This document shows positions 10,401 to 20,917 of a DNA stretch of 31,368 bases, one piece after another. The stretch covers positions 1 to 31,368 of the forward strand of contig WKLE02001720.1 in the NCBI GenBank assembly GCA_014885115.2, read 5' to 3'. Source of the DNA: Asterionellopsis glacialis (Eukaryota > Bacillariophyta > Plagiogrammaphyceae > Rhaphoneidales > Asterionellopsidaceae). Position numbers and translations under genes: made by a program. Below the pieces are notes generated by a model that saw nothing but the letters and a program-made list of their open reading frames with translations, ran no database searches and was not told where the DNA came from. Numbering within the stretch: position 1 is the stretch's first letter; each line of letters starts with the position of its first letter.

Positions 10401-13400
10401 TCACCATGTGGAATTGTAAAAAGACCCCGATGCTTTAAAATGTTTTACTTCTTCCTCAGGCAAGTCGTTGTTGGCATCACTATCAGTTGCAGTCACAATT
10501 CCATACGTATTATTTGAGGCCAACTTTTGCCGTGATTTCACGGAAGGACGGGTAGCGTGTATATCATGCAAAATCACTGGCTCGCAACCCTCCTTTGCTA
10601 CAACGGCAGACCTATCAATTAATGGAGGAGTCGTAGTAGCGAAGACTGTTTTCCCCGTAGCTTGATTGTCTGTACCTACACCTTGCTCCACAAGAAAATC
10701 TGCTGTATTTGAAAGCTGCCTATTTTCCAAGTTACTGGTGACTTCAGTAGGCAATGAGGCAAGTGACTTTTGCTCAACCTCATTTTCCTCGGTAGACTTG
10801 AATGATACCGACCGACATAAGGGCTCCACATTTTGAGATGTGTGATAAGCAAGATCAATTCCATGATCTTCATCTTCGTCGAAAGTTTCCAAGGTTTTTG
10901 TGGACCCGGCAGGTGCATTTCCAACAAATCGTTGCGCAGTAGCTTTGTTCTTTTTGTATTGACCAATAGCCTTATTCAAGAAGAAAAATAACAGGACCAA
11001 GAAACCTCCACCAACAATCAAAATGTTTGCAGGAATCGTTATCTGAGTTGCGAAACACTGAACATTATTGCTCTCTTCAACAAGACCAACATATTCAAGC
11101 GTAGTATAGAGTGCCTCGAGAACATCGCAGTAATAATGAACAGCGTAAACTGAGAAAGCTCCTAACTGCCAAATGGCGATCACAAATGCAACTATGTACA
11201 CTTCCAAGTGATTGTATGCTTTAAACCGGTCGATATAAGCTGTAACCATCTTGTTTTCAACTGGAGCTTCTTCTTTGATGTTGTCCTCCCCTCCTGCCAT
11301 CCATCGCCGAAAAGCCACGTAAGCATTTATAAGAGGAAACATTATAGCTGATGCAATTCCAAGTACTAAAAGAACGCCCAAACCAATGTAGTCACCCGTA
11401 GAACCCAAGACAAAGCTTGCTTTCTGAAGAACGACGGTCGCGAGACGAAACACACTATACTCGCTAATAACCTCTGAAAGTGTTTTTCTTGAATCCAGTG
11501 CTATGGCCAACACATTCTTCGTTTCGAAAGCAACAGTGGGGGCAAGAATGCATGCAACTGAAAAAGCAATGCTATGTGTAAGCATCATTTACGAATTGAA
11601 CGACAAGAATATTACAAATGATTCTGGACTGATATTGACAAAATTACTTACTTGCAATCATCGTTGCCACGGTCACAAGTGTAAGCATAACGCCAACGGT
11701 ACCCCCAAGACAGGAAAACCGCTTATTAGGGCTTCCGTGATGCAGCTGTCCCAATTCATCCTCATATACTCTATACCCATTCTCATCTTCGTATTCTTGT
11801 TCTTGTACATGGATAGGTGTTTGAACAGAAATAATACTCTTAGATTGATAATCAGAGTGCTCGTCTTCAAAATGCTCATTTTCACCATCAGCCTTGTTTA
11901 TGCATCTTTCGATATCACAGATATGCATTGAAGCTTTGATTTGATGTTGTCGCTCGTACTCAAAAGAAGCTAGAGCAACGATTTTTTGATGGTAATCAAG
12001 GAAGAATCGAGCACTGATTCGGGCTACACGTATAGCTATCATGAGACAATAAAATCCGCCCTAAAATATGAAAACATAGTGAATATGAGAACACTAAAAG
12101 ATATTTTGACAAAAAATGATCTTTGAAACGGAAAGCCACTTACTCGCGGTACAACAATTGCTTTCATGGAATAAAACCCGTTTTCAGTCGTCATAGCCTC
12201 GTCTGGACCTCCCGCAAAAATCATCATAGCGGCTATGACCACAAGCACACTGAATAAGTCGACCATACTTAATCTTGCTAAAACGTCAATCCAGAGGAAA
12301 ATATCCCCGCGACGCCTTACTGACAATATTGACGGTGGCAGGAACCATAATGCAAGCATTGTGCATAGTTTCACGTATGGCCAAACACCGCTGAAAAGGA
12401 ATAAAAGAACTGCCAATTCGCTGCCACCATTTGAATAAGCCTGTGCTGTTGATTTGATGAAAGCAAATTCAAGAAAGTTATGAATCGTAAACGTTTCACC
12501 AGCTAGCTGAGCTTCAATATCAATTGTCGAGAGGAGTCCCAAATGACCTCCCATATACAGTCCAATAGTAAATAACATAACGAAAGGCACAAGATAGCGA
12601 TAATGCCTTGGAATATGAGAGCTGCGGAACATAGACTCAGTCATTTCATCCAGTGCCTTTTCTTTAGCGCGTTCCATTTCCTGCAGATTACGAAGGACGC
12701 TTTCATCTTCTTCTGAGAGCGAAGCCACCCAAGTACTATTTTTCCGGCGTTGGATCCACTTTGCAACAATAACCAAACAAGTCAGGCAGATCGCGATAAT
12801 TGCATTTGCCACATTAAACAGTACAGCACGTTTATCGCGACCCTTCTTTTCATAACCTAGGTAAGTACTAGGCGCGGACCAAAATTCGCCGGGCACATAA
12901 GCCTGTTCGTAGAGGGGGCTTTGTGGGCAGGATCTCGCCGCATCATTCAGTACACGATCTATCAGAACCTGAACAAAATCGCTACCAAGAACCTGATCTA
13001 CTTGCTCTGTGACCTGGTCTCGTAGGTCTTTACCAAAAAGGTAGACAATTAAATTGTCGAAGTTTGGGCTCGTACAGGATGTGCAGGAAGCAGCAAGGCT
13101 GAGATTTCCAATAGAAACTGAATATTCTTGCAGAGAGGCCCGAACATGCTCCACTGCGATCTTTGACGCGTTGGGAAAAGTGTTGGGGATAGCGGTGGCC
13201 AACCAACAGTTCAAATTCGAGAAATCACGGATTGGCAAAGTGAACAGGGGCTCTTCATATATTCTCAAAAGTATCCGCAGAAACAAACTGATTGACTGCA
13301 AACTAAGGTCAACATCAACTTCATTTCGAAGTTGCATACCCGCTTCCAATTTCAGCAGATACATACGAACAGAAACAATGACCCAGAGCCAGTTAGAGTC

Positions 13401-16400
13401 AGAAATACTGAAAGGTATTGCAACATTTTGTACATTCAACTCACCGTAGTCATTCATGACAAATAATAGTCTGCCTGATAATCGAGCAGGTACCGATCCA
13501 ACACCGAACGAAAACATATTATCAAGGGTATCTTCCGAGGCAACTTGAAGGAGCTCGATTGGCGCACCGATGCTGTCCAAGTTTCTTGCTTTAAGATTAG
13601 AAACTTTGATTTCAATATCTGCTTCCAGACCTGCAAGTTTCACGCTTGAATTTGCATCTAGCACTACACCCATCATTGCTATTTCGCCAGTCACGTTCGA
13701 CTGCTTTTCAGTCAAGTACTTGACAAGCTTGTTAATTGAGGTTTCTTCGCCACTATCACCGGTCTGCATCAAATTCTTATTCATGTAGTCATTTAGAGAA
13801 CGAAATAAATCACCGTACGGAGAATCTCCCTTCCCACCAAGCGTCCTTGACATAGGTTCGGAAAGGAAGAGTTCACGAAAGTCAACAATACCAGATGTTC
13901 GTAGCGAGGAGCGACAACCTCTGACTTGTTCATTTCGAAAAGATCGAAGTAATCCGTTGATGCTTTCGCGGAGAGTGGTATCGAAAAAGATAGGAAGGGC
14001 TTCGGAGAAATCGGCGCGGAAACTGTTGAATACAGTCTGCAATAGTGATGACGTAGTATTTTCAGCACTTGATGTAACTATACCTTCAATTGTAGCATCT
14101 TCGATACTCTGAACGCTCAAGGCAAGTTGAGGAATATTCAAGTCATGGATTCCCGAAAACAAGCAGGGTATAATTCTTTCAATTTCAAGGAGAGCTCCTA
14201 GTTCAATTTCACTAACTCGGTCCATATCAAAAGCGATCAAAGACGCAAAATCAAGCTCAATATTTTTCATACCAAAAGTCAAAACCAACGATTCCGAGTC
14301 GTTGTGAAAGAGTTTCATCATTGATGCTAATGGCAGGATGTTGAAGTATGCCTTCACCGAAAGGCTCTCAAACTTAATATGATGCTTGAACGTTTGAGGT
14401 GCTATGATGTTAAAGGTGTCAGCCTTGGTCATTGAATCCAGTCCGTGGATTTCAATTTTACCTAAACTGATCCTCAAGCCAAGTTCTTCGACAAATAGAT
14501 CATCAAAGGTCAAGGCGAAGACACCACTGCTGTCTAGGAATAGGTTTCGAACCAAAATATTGGCACCAAGGTCGATTCCAGTTGTTGAACTCTTGTTGAC
14601 TTCGGTAGTTTGTCCAAGGTACTTACGGACACTATCTAGAGCAGTGCTTGCCCACTCGCCGAAATTTGCTTCTAGGGAAGTCCAATCGAGAATTCGGGTA
14701 CTAGATGGGATTTCGAGGGACAGCTGACCTGAAAGTGGGTCTGTTGGCAAGTCTACTGGCCTAAGCAGATGACTTTTTGCGGTGACGACAAGTGCAACTT
14801 CGATTGCAATCACTCCAAACATTGCTACAGTTTCGGTGGCTCTCCGTGTCAATGCTGTAGAACCAGAAAATACGAAATCGCTCGGAGTAACTGATTCATT
14901 ATAGCGTGGGTGATGAGGACAGGACAGCGGGGCTTCAGCAAGTAGGTGGTCAGTCTCGAGACGATCCCAGTAACTCCAAACAATTTCTTCCAAAAAACTT
15001 ACAGCATGTAGACGTAAAGCAGACCAGACTCCAGCTTCTTCTAAAATATCAAGAATCACCGGAAGGGCTTGTCCTCCAGGGCTTGTACAAGAAATGCATT
15101 GGGCATCAACAATAATTTCAGTAAAAGATGCCATGAAAGCTGAGAGAGCCAAATGCGGGTTTTCGCCTTCACCCCTTTGAAAGCGTTGCTGGATAGAACT
15201 TGGAACAACAGTCGCAAGCCAGCAATGTAGATTTGTGACATCTCCAAGTGGAAATTCTAGGAAAGATTTTGTTTGTATGTCGGCAAGGATGTCGAGTACA
15301 AAAGATGACGATGGAACGATTATGCTAAGTTCAATTTCATTTCGCATGTTCAATGGTGACGTTTCTCCTTCCAGAGCCAGAAGCAAATTCATACCAAACC
15401 TGACAGACCCAAAGTTGGCTCGATTTGACAATATGTTCGACTTAATCGCTTCAAGAAAAGAGAGTGGCGGAGTGAGGGTGTCTAGGTTTTGAATGGTCAT
15501 ATTGAAAGCCCTCAGTTCTACCTTATCCAACAAGTAAGACCAAGGTTTTGTGATATTTTCAGTCGTGATATTGAACATATCCCCCGGGAAAAGAAATTGA
15601 CCTTCGACCCCAGACTGAGATTTGGTTAAAGAGGCAACCACCGAATTTATTCCAGGTAAGTTGGTACCATCACCGCGAAGAAAACGTTCTTCAATTATTC
15701 CCATTGCCTTGGATAAAAGATCCCCATATGGTTCTGAACGCAGGAAGAGATCTTGTAAGTTAATTGTATCTGTGATCCCATCTACCCCTTCAATAATATT
15801 CGGGAAAGGACATTGACTGTTTCCAACTTCAGACATAAATTTTAAAGCAACCTCCTCGTTCAAAATTTTCCGCATGGTTGTATGAAAGAAATTGGGAACA
15901 GCTTCGAGCAAACTCGATTTATACATAAGATAGGCAGCCCGAACAGATTTAGAGACGACACGATCAATTCCTGGGGAAACAAAATTTTCCAATGTCGGGG
16001 GTTCTATGTCGGTGAAATCCACAGATAATCCAGATACTTCAGCTGCAAAAATCGTCGACATGATACAGGGTAGAAGATTGTCTATTTTCAATAATTGACC
16101 AATCTGTATCGCTTCAAGAGCGTTTTCATCGATGGCAAGAAGAAAAGATGCCACAGCACTGGGGTTGTTAACTCCAAATTTTACTTTGACTCTCTCCATG
16201 ATATTTGCTGAGCCAGGCTGAGCAACGTATGAGTCATCCAGTGTTGATGGACTGATATCTATTAAGAGCTCGAGCTCAAAGCCTAGATATTTCCACGCTA
16301 ACTCACTCTGCAACGTAGCCTTTCCGATGGTCACGACAGGATCGAATCTTTTCAGTGTATCGAGACCAACTAGTTGAACACTTTCTAGAGAAATTGTAGT

Positions 16401-17593
16401 TTTGGTCAATTTGTCATGTCCCTTAAAGATGACCCCATCAGTTCCAAAAGGCAAATCCGCTAGGTTCAACGTAAATGCCCCATTATCAAGTAAATAGTCA
16501 CGAATGATCGCATTAACGTTCATGTCCCCGACGACATCGGCTGATTCTTTTGTAAGATATTCAACAGCTTCATCAAGCACGGTTCTGAGGGCTTTTGCTA
16601 GTGTCGTTTGATCTTCCTGCAGATCAAGCAACTTGACATTGTCCGGCATGTTCAGATTGGTTTCTGAAGTAAGTGGATCTAGATCAAATTCTGAAGGATA
16701 CTGAGCAAGCGTGCTCTGTGCAGCTTGGAGAAGTTCGTCGTACGTGGTTCGCAAGGAGTCTAATTCTTCGCAAATGGCCTTTTCAGCTTCATTTTCGACA
16801 GTAGTACGTAGCATTCGCTCTATAGTATCTAGGATAAATGACCAAATATCTTCTCCATTAACTACATGAAAATCAAAGTAAGTGTGCGTGCGAATAGAAA
16901 AAAGAGCAACAACAAAAATAGTTAGAACGGTTTGAATAACTTCAGTGTAAGCAGTCAGTAGTTCGAACTGTCTACTAGACACCAAAAAGCAAACATCCTT
17001 ATCACAGTTAACCTACAGTCCATATCATCGATGTTGATCGAGTTGCTACAGCTCTCTACGTATGCATTGCTTGGTGGGAGACTGCCATCTGCTGGTGATG
17101 TAAAGGCTGTGACAATTGACGCCTCGTTGTTGAAACTGCGAAGATCTGCACTCCCCCGGCCCGAAATAAGTATTCTCTCAAACCTATAGTCAAGAAAGCA
17201 ATTCATACCCAAACCTAACACATCAATTCGAAAAGTAACTTTGCTGTCAGATTCTCTCTTGTGTTCAACTCGGATATCTCCTACCTCAATATCTGTACAC
17301 CTTGTGTTTCTCATTGAAACTTCCAGCCGACCGCTTCGAATTACAGCATCGGGGAGGCGGATGATTGCATTTTTGAAAATATCATTCAAATCTTTGAAGT
17401 CACCAAGTGCTAGTTGGCGGCCCGAAAAGTCAATATGGTCAACATCATCTATTCCATGATGTAAGGACGACGAGAGCGCGACATTTGTTCCTTCTTTGTT
17501 GATACTTGACACTACACAATCGACGAAGTTGAAACCGAGTACCAACACAAAGAATAGCTTTAGGCATGCTCTAGGAGAGTTTGCTCGTCTCAT
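10401..17593 (-). CDS. Giant secretory-pathway protein: duplicated ectodomain plus PqiA-type membrane domain (4 exons)
   Basis: Model: exons 17593-17060, 16967-12144, 12060-11652 and 11557-10401, giving about 2,307 residues. Introns 2 (GTAAGT...TTTTAG, 83 nt) and 3 (GTAAGT...TTTCAG, 94 nt) keep frame and are well supported. Intron 1 is uncertain: a phase-0 GTAGAG...ACAG intron of 92 nt fits, but 38-41-nt alternatives, or one T missing from a T5 run, would also join the frames. A signal peptide (LKLFFVLVLGF) starts the protein. Two modules follow, each ending in a hydrophobic helix. They share NLxCWLATxxP (about 762 and 1432), SCTSP (about 800 and 1470) and SCPxxPxY (about 859 and 1522). The C-terminal third (from about 1630) resembles bacterial PqiA: WPYVKL, RRRGD, LSMVDLFSVLVV, then LEVYIVAFVIAIWQL near 2040. 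PqiA is known for intermembrane lipid transport with MCE proteins; such a role here is inferred. The ectodomain vaguely suggests a lipid-binding (TULIP/BPI-like) fold, unproven. The protein ends in a soluble acidic tail. Confidence 0.75.
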
Positions 17594-17874
17594 GTTGAAA
17601 AGAGAAAAAAAATTACTTTCTTTGGGAGCAACACTAAGGACAGCTTGAGAAAATACAGTGGGTCAGCTGGTGTTCACTCTGTGTCTCGTCATAATTGTGG
17701 CTACAGTTTGGGTTGTCACCGTGACTGCTCAGTCTTGAATCTTGGATGATACTACTAGAAGAGACCTCCTCGTGTGACAGGGAAGTTCAAAGTTCGACGT
17801 GACAAAATAGGACCCTGTAGAGCACGAGCTCGTACTCTAGTACATTGACTGTCACGAGTGACTGTAGTAGGACC

Positions 17875-18128
17875 TACCTGGTACTGGTAGATACTAGGAC
17901 TACTCGTAGGACAGCCAGTGCCTGTAGTCAATCCAAGACTGACCAAGTGGAGAGAGATCGTGATACGTTTAGTCGTGCCAAAAAGAACCAAAACGTACGT
18001 ACGAGTAGGCCAATTCATAAATACCTGGTAATGGTTAGCGACAAATTGGTGTATAGTTTCTGTACCTGCCGCCTTGTACTGTAACTTGTATAATACCTGG
18101 TGTAGGTCCTAGAGAGGTGTACCTGGTA
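17875..18128. repeat. TACCTGGTA repeat cluster
   Basis: Exact TACCTGGTA copies lie at 17875, 18022 and 18120, with a near copy (TACCTGGTG) near 18094. All are in the same orientation, 0.3-0.5 kb upstream of the PqiA-domain gene start. They are interspersed with GGTCCTAGAGAGG-type sequence. Confidence 0.75.
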
Positions 18129-18222
18129 CTAACTAACTCTGTTCTAAACCTTATTGGGTTATACCATTATTTAAGCCTATGCCATGTATTCTATGTTCTC
18201 GTTTTTTTGTACCTGTAATGAG

Positions 18223-18306
18223 TGAGGGAGGATGGCCAGACCGACGACTAGCGTAGCGATAACCTCACTTCTAGTAGAATATACACAGTAGATTATAGGA
18301 GTCTCA
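18223..18306. repeat. 84-bp dispersed direct repeat, copy A
   Basis: The segment starts TGAGGGAGGATGG and ends ATTATAGGAGTCTCA. It recurs in the same orientation at 31288-31368 with two substitutions and one 3-nt indel. The similarity stops sharply on the left in both copies; copy B is cut by the window end, so the full right extent is unknown. It probably belongs to a multicopy mobile or structural element; the type is unknown. Confidence 0.85.
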
Positions 18307-19177
18307 CAGGTTATAAGCGCCTTTATTGCTTCCTCAACACCCCAAAACAACAAACAACGTGTCTTGCCCTTCCGGGAAGGTAAACAAGACACAGGGTTGA
18401 AAGTTAGTATCAACAAAGATAGGCTGGGCCGTCTGGGACACCGACTTTCTCTCCGTCATTGTCTTGCCGTCTTCTTGCATAACAAAACTTATTCCATTTC
18501 TTTTTGATGCCGTTCCAGTATAAGTATACTTGATATTGAAACTCTGTGGACAGTAGCTGCGCCATAAGTTTCTTTTCAGCTTTTGTGACTATTGCATTTG
18601 CTGGCTTGATGGTATGGGTAGCAGTTCATCTTGCAGTCCTTTCTCAAGTTACAGAAGTCTTCGTGGAAAGTCTTTACTGTAGAATTATGAAGTTGGATTT
18701 GAGATGTGTGATATATTTTGCGAAATGTTCGTGTGATATATTTTCAGCATTTTCGTTGTGTTGATCTAAAAAACAGCGGATTCATTGCTTTTAATTTTTG
18801 AAACGTTTTAGAAAATGGTTTAGTGATGCTGGCCTAGAGTACTTTCCGCATTCTGTGTTTTGGTAGGATTGCTTTGTTATGTTGTAGATATCTTTGTGGT
18901 TCACTGGTGGTCTTCTTGAACAGTGGTCCCACCATTGGTCAATTGTTAATTCCTCCAGTCTTCAGTTTCTGCTTCTGGTGACCAGTCTTATGCCAGGCCA
19001 ACATTAAAAATGCAGACAAAAGTTTATCTTCATGATTTTTCCAATTTGGTCCAAGAGAATTTTATTTAAAAAATAAAAATGTTATGAAGTAGAAACATCA
19101 CATGATTTTTTATAAGGATATTATAGCTTTTGGGAATCTATCTCCTGCAAGAGTGCAATATCTATAAAGTAAAATTC

Positions 19178-20293
19178 TCAATCCGATCTCAAGTCTTTTC
19201 TCAGGAACAGTAGAGGCACACCTTCTACTATACACAACCCGTTTATGCTCATATGTTCCGGACCCATCCAAGAATACTTTTCGAGAGATTTTGAGCTCTC
19301 CACTGGTTTATAACCCATACCAAAGTAGAGAGATTGAGGTACAACTCCACTCACACTGTCTGCTTGCGTATGCAAATAGACAGATTCAAGACCCCAACTT
19401 CGCGCTAAGCCTTCTATAGCGATCATTAGCAATTTTCCATACCCGAGCCCTCGGTAATTGTCGTCAATTAATAGGTTCGTTACCCATGCAACTGGCATTG
19501 GCACATCTTTAGATTCGCACATTAGCTCTTTCAAAAACATGGGAATGGGATAAGGAGGCGGGTTCCTTTCTGCATCTAGCGGTTGTCTGCTCAACTCAAT
19601 GATGCCAACAATTTGGTCATCCTGCAATAGACACAGTATACTGTCATCGGGTATGGCCGAATCATCGGGATCTTCTCCTAGTTTACGTCGTTGGATTTTG
19701 AGCCACATTGCAAGACCCACAACTGGCTCAAACATCAACTTGTCAACCCAGTCTGAAATACTTGAAAATTTCAAATCGTCTAGCGGAAAGTCCATAATAC
19801 CCGCGGTTTCCCCATTCGCAAACTCTCGTATACACATGGGCATAACGGATGGTAAATCTTCGACTTCCAGATAACGTAGAGTAAGAGTCCTTCCCATTTC
19901 TTTTGTCGATTTGGATGATATGGTCGCATCTTCGTCGTACTCAAGTTCAATTCTATACGGGAATTCGGCTTCTCCCTTGGATAACTCATCAACAGCAAAT
20001 TCAGGGACATTCCAAGTTCTTCTCCGTAGTACAGGTTTTTCAGCCTTTCGAAAAAACAAATATTGACCAACAAGAGAAGGCTTGGCACGCTTTCGTTTGC
20101 TTTGAATTTTATCGCAAGGCACAAACGAACTGCATCTCCTATTCCATGTGCGTTGTTTATTATGTAGCCCACAACTTATTGTCCTCGATGTCCGGCCATT
20201 ACATGACGTTGATAGTAGCAGAACGATCGAAACCCACTGAGAAATGGACCAACATTTTCGGTGACCTACTTGACATGATTTTCTTTTTTTCAT
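19178..20293 (-). CDS. GNAT-family N-acetyltransferase with N-terminal targeting-like extension
   Basis: The protein has 371 residues and no intron. The ATG is at 20293; an upstream in-frame GTG is not needed. The C-terminal half is a GNAT (Gcn5-related) acetyl-CoA-dependent acetyltransferase. Its strand/pyrophosphate-binding segment is VTNLLIDDNYRGLGYGKLL (271-289), where RGLGYG matches the Q/RxxGxG/A acetyl-CoA loop. It is followed by GLESVYLHTQ and LYFGMGYKP (322-330), typical of the end of the fold. The N-terminus has basic residues, then a hydrophobic segment, WVSIVLLLSTS (20-30), then a Ser/Arg-rich basic stretch of about 70 residues. This resembles a signal or bipartite organelle-targeting presequence, though the ASAFAP-type plastid motif is not evident. 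The substrate cannot be named. It is divergent from the RING-TPR gene, with about 0.6 kb between the starts. Confidence 0.8.
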   Translation of the reverse strand: MKKRKSCQVGHRKCWSISQWVSIVLLLSTSCNGRTSRTISCGLHNKQRTWNRRCSSFVPCDKIQSKRKRAKPSLVGQYLFFRKAEKPVLRRRTWNVPEFAVDELSKGEAEFPYRIELEYDEDATISSKSTKEMGRTLTLRYLEVEDLPSVMPMCIREFANGETAGIMDFPLDDLKFSSISDWVDKLMFEPVVGLAMWLKIQRRKLGEDPDDSAIPDDSILCLLQDDQIVGIIELSRQPLDAERNPPPYPIPMFLKELMCESKDVPMPVAWVTNLLIDDNYRGLGYGKLLMIAIEGLARSWGLESVYLHTQADSVSGVVPQSLYFGMGYKPVESSKSLEKYSWMGPEHMSINGLCIVEGVPLLFLRKDLRSD

Positions 20294-20917
20294 TGTCACA
20301 ATTCTTCGAATGAAATCTTCTATGTATGGATCTGCTGCTACTCCCCTGCTCTACTAATAACTTCAAACTGCAAAGTGGTCGCCGCCTTGCTTCTTCCTCT
20401 TGTTCAAAAGAACTCGCCTGTGCCGCGATGTCCCCTAGTAAGTAGTGGCTACAGAAAACGCCGGAACTCAGGGACTGCCAGGAGGAGAGAGTATACCTAC
20501 TCGTACGTAGAGACAAGAGAGGGGAGGTGCAACGGAACCCACGTAACTTCCCACGTGCTGTGAGCTTCAATGACAGTTCGATTATCCCCTTCCCTAAGAG
20601 TCCACGACCTTACGTGACACTTACTTTTTAGACTGCAGGTACAGACAATACCATACACTCGTACGAATATACTAGGATCTACGTAGATTTCAGATATGAT
20701 TTCAGCTAATGACATTTCAGATTACAGCCCTCTTTCTCGTTATTCGGTACTGACTGTACCATGTAGGAATTTCTAGAGGGTCCTCTCTAGGAAGTTGCGT
20801 TCAATGTCGTTTCTTGCCTTTTCTGCTCAGGTATGTCTTGGTCTTGACTTCTGCAGTTTCGTACGAGGACATAATCTCGCACATGGCCGACGGTGTGGGC
20901 GCCGCCGCCGACATACA
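20294..20917. promoter_or_regulatory. Shared divergent promoter region (acetyltransferase / RING-TPR)
   Basis: The starts of two divergent genes lie 624 bp apart here. No TATA box was recognised. The 15-mer CGGTACTGACTGTAC at 20745-20759 is identical to one at 25060-25074, also upstream of a gene start. TCTAGAGGGTCCTCTCTAG near 20772 belongs to the TCTAGA palindrome family. Acetyltransferase-side frames across 20299-20570 look like shadows. Confidence 0.45.

Larger units (their letters stand above)
17594..19177. other. Intergenic region with repeats
   Basis: This gap lies between the start of the PqiA-domain gene and the end of the acetyltransferase gene. Its left part should hold the PqiA gene promoter. 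It contains the TACCTGGTA cluster at 17875-18128, palindromes such as ACGAGCTCGT near 17824, and one copy of the long direct repeat (18223-18306). Short frames exist, for example a 41-codon ATG frame on minus 18459-18334 and a hydrophobic GTG-initiated frame at 18546-18764. None has recognisable homology or gene structure. Confidence 0.6.

Noticed and set aside
18177..18416. Minus frame through repeat copy A (SEVIATLVVGLAILPHS)
   Set aside because: The frame happens to stay open in the repeat, but changes between the two copies are non-synonymous and copy B reaches a stop; no sign of protein selection.
18546..18764. 72-codon hydrophobic frame after the long repeat
   Set aside because: Begins at GTG, has no recognisable domain and no partner exon; chance or UTR is more likely.
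20199..20570. 123-codon minus frame over the divergent promoter
   Set aside because: It overlaps the acetyltransferase start in another frame and carries no domain.
20804..20917. Upstream in-frame ATG for the RING-TPR gene
   Set aside because: The added 38 residues are unlike any domain and the ATG has a weak context; the ATG at 20918 has A at -3 and G at +4.
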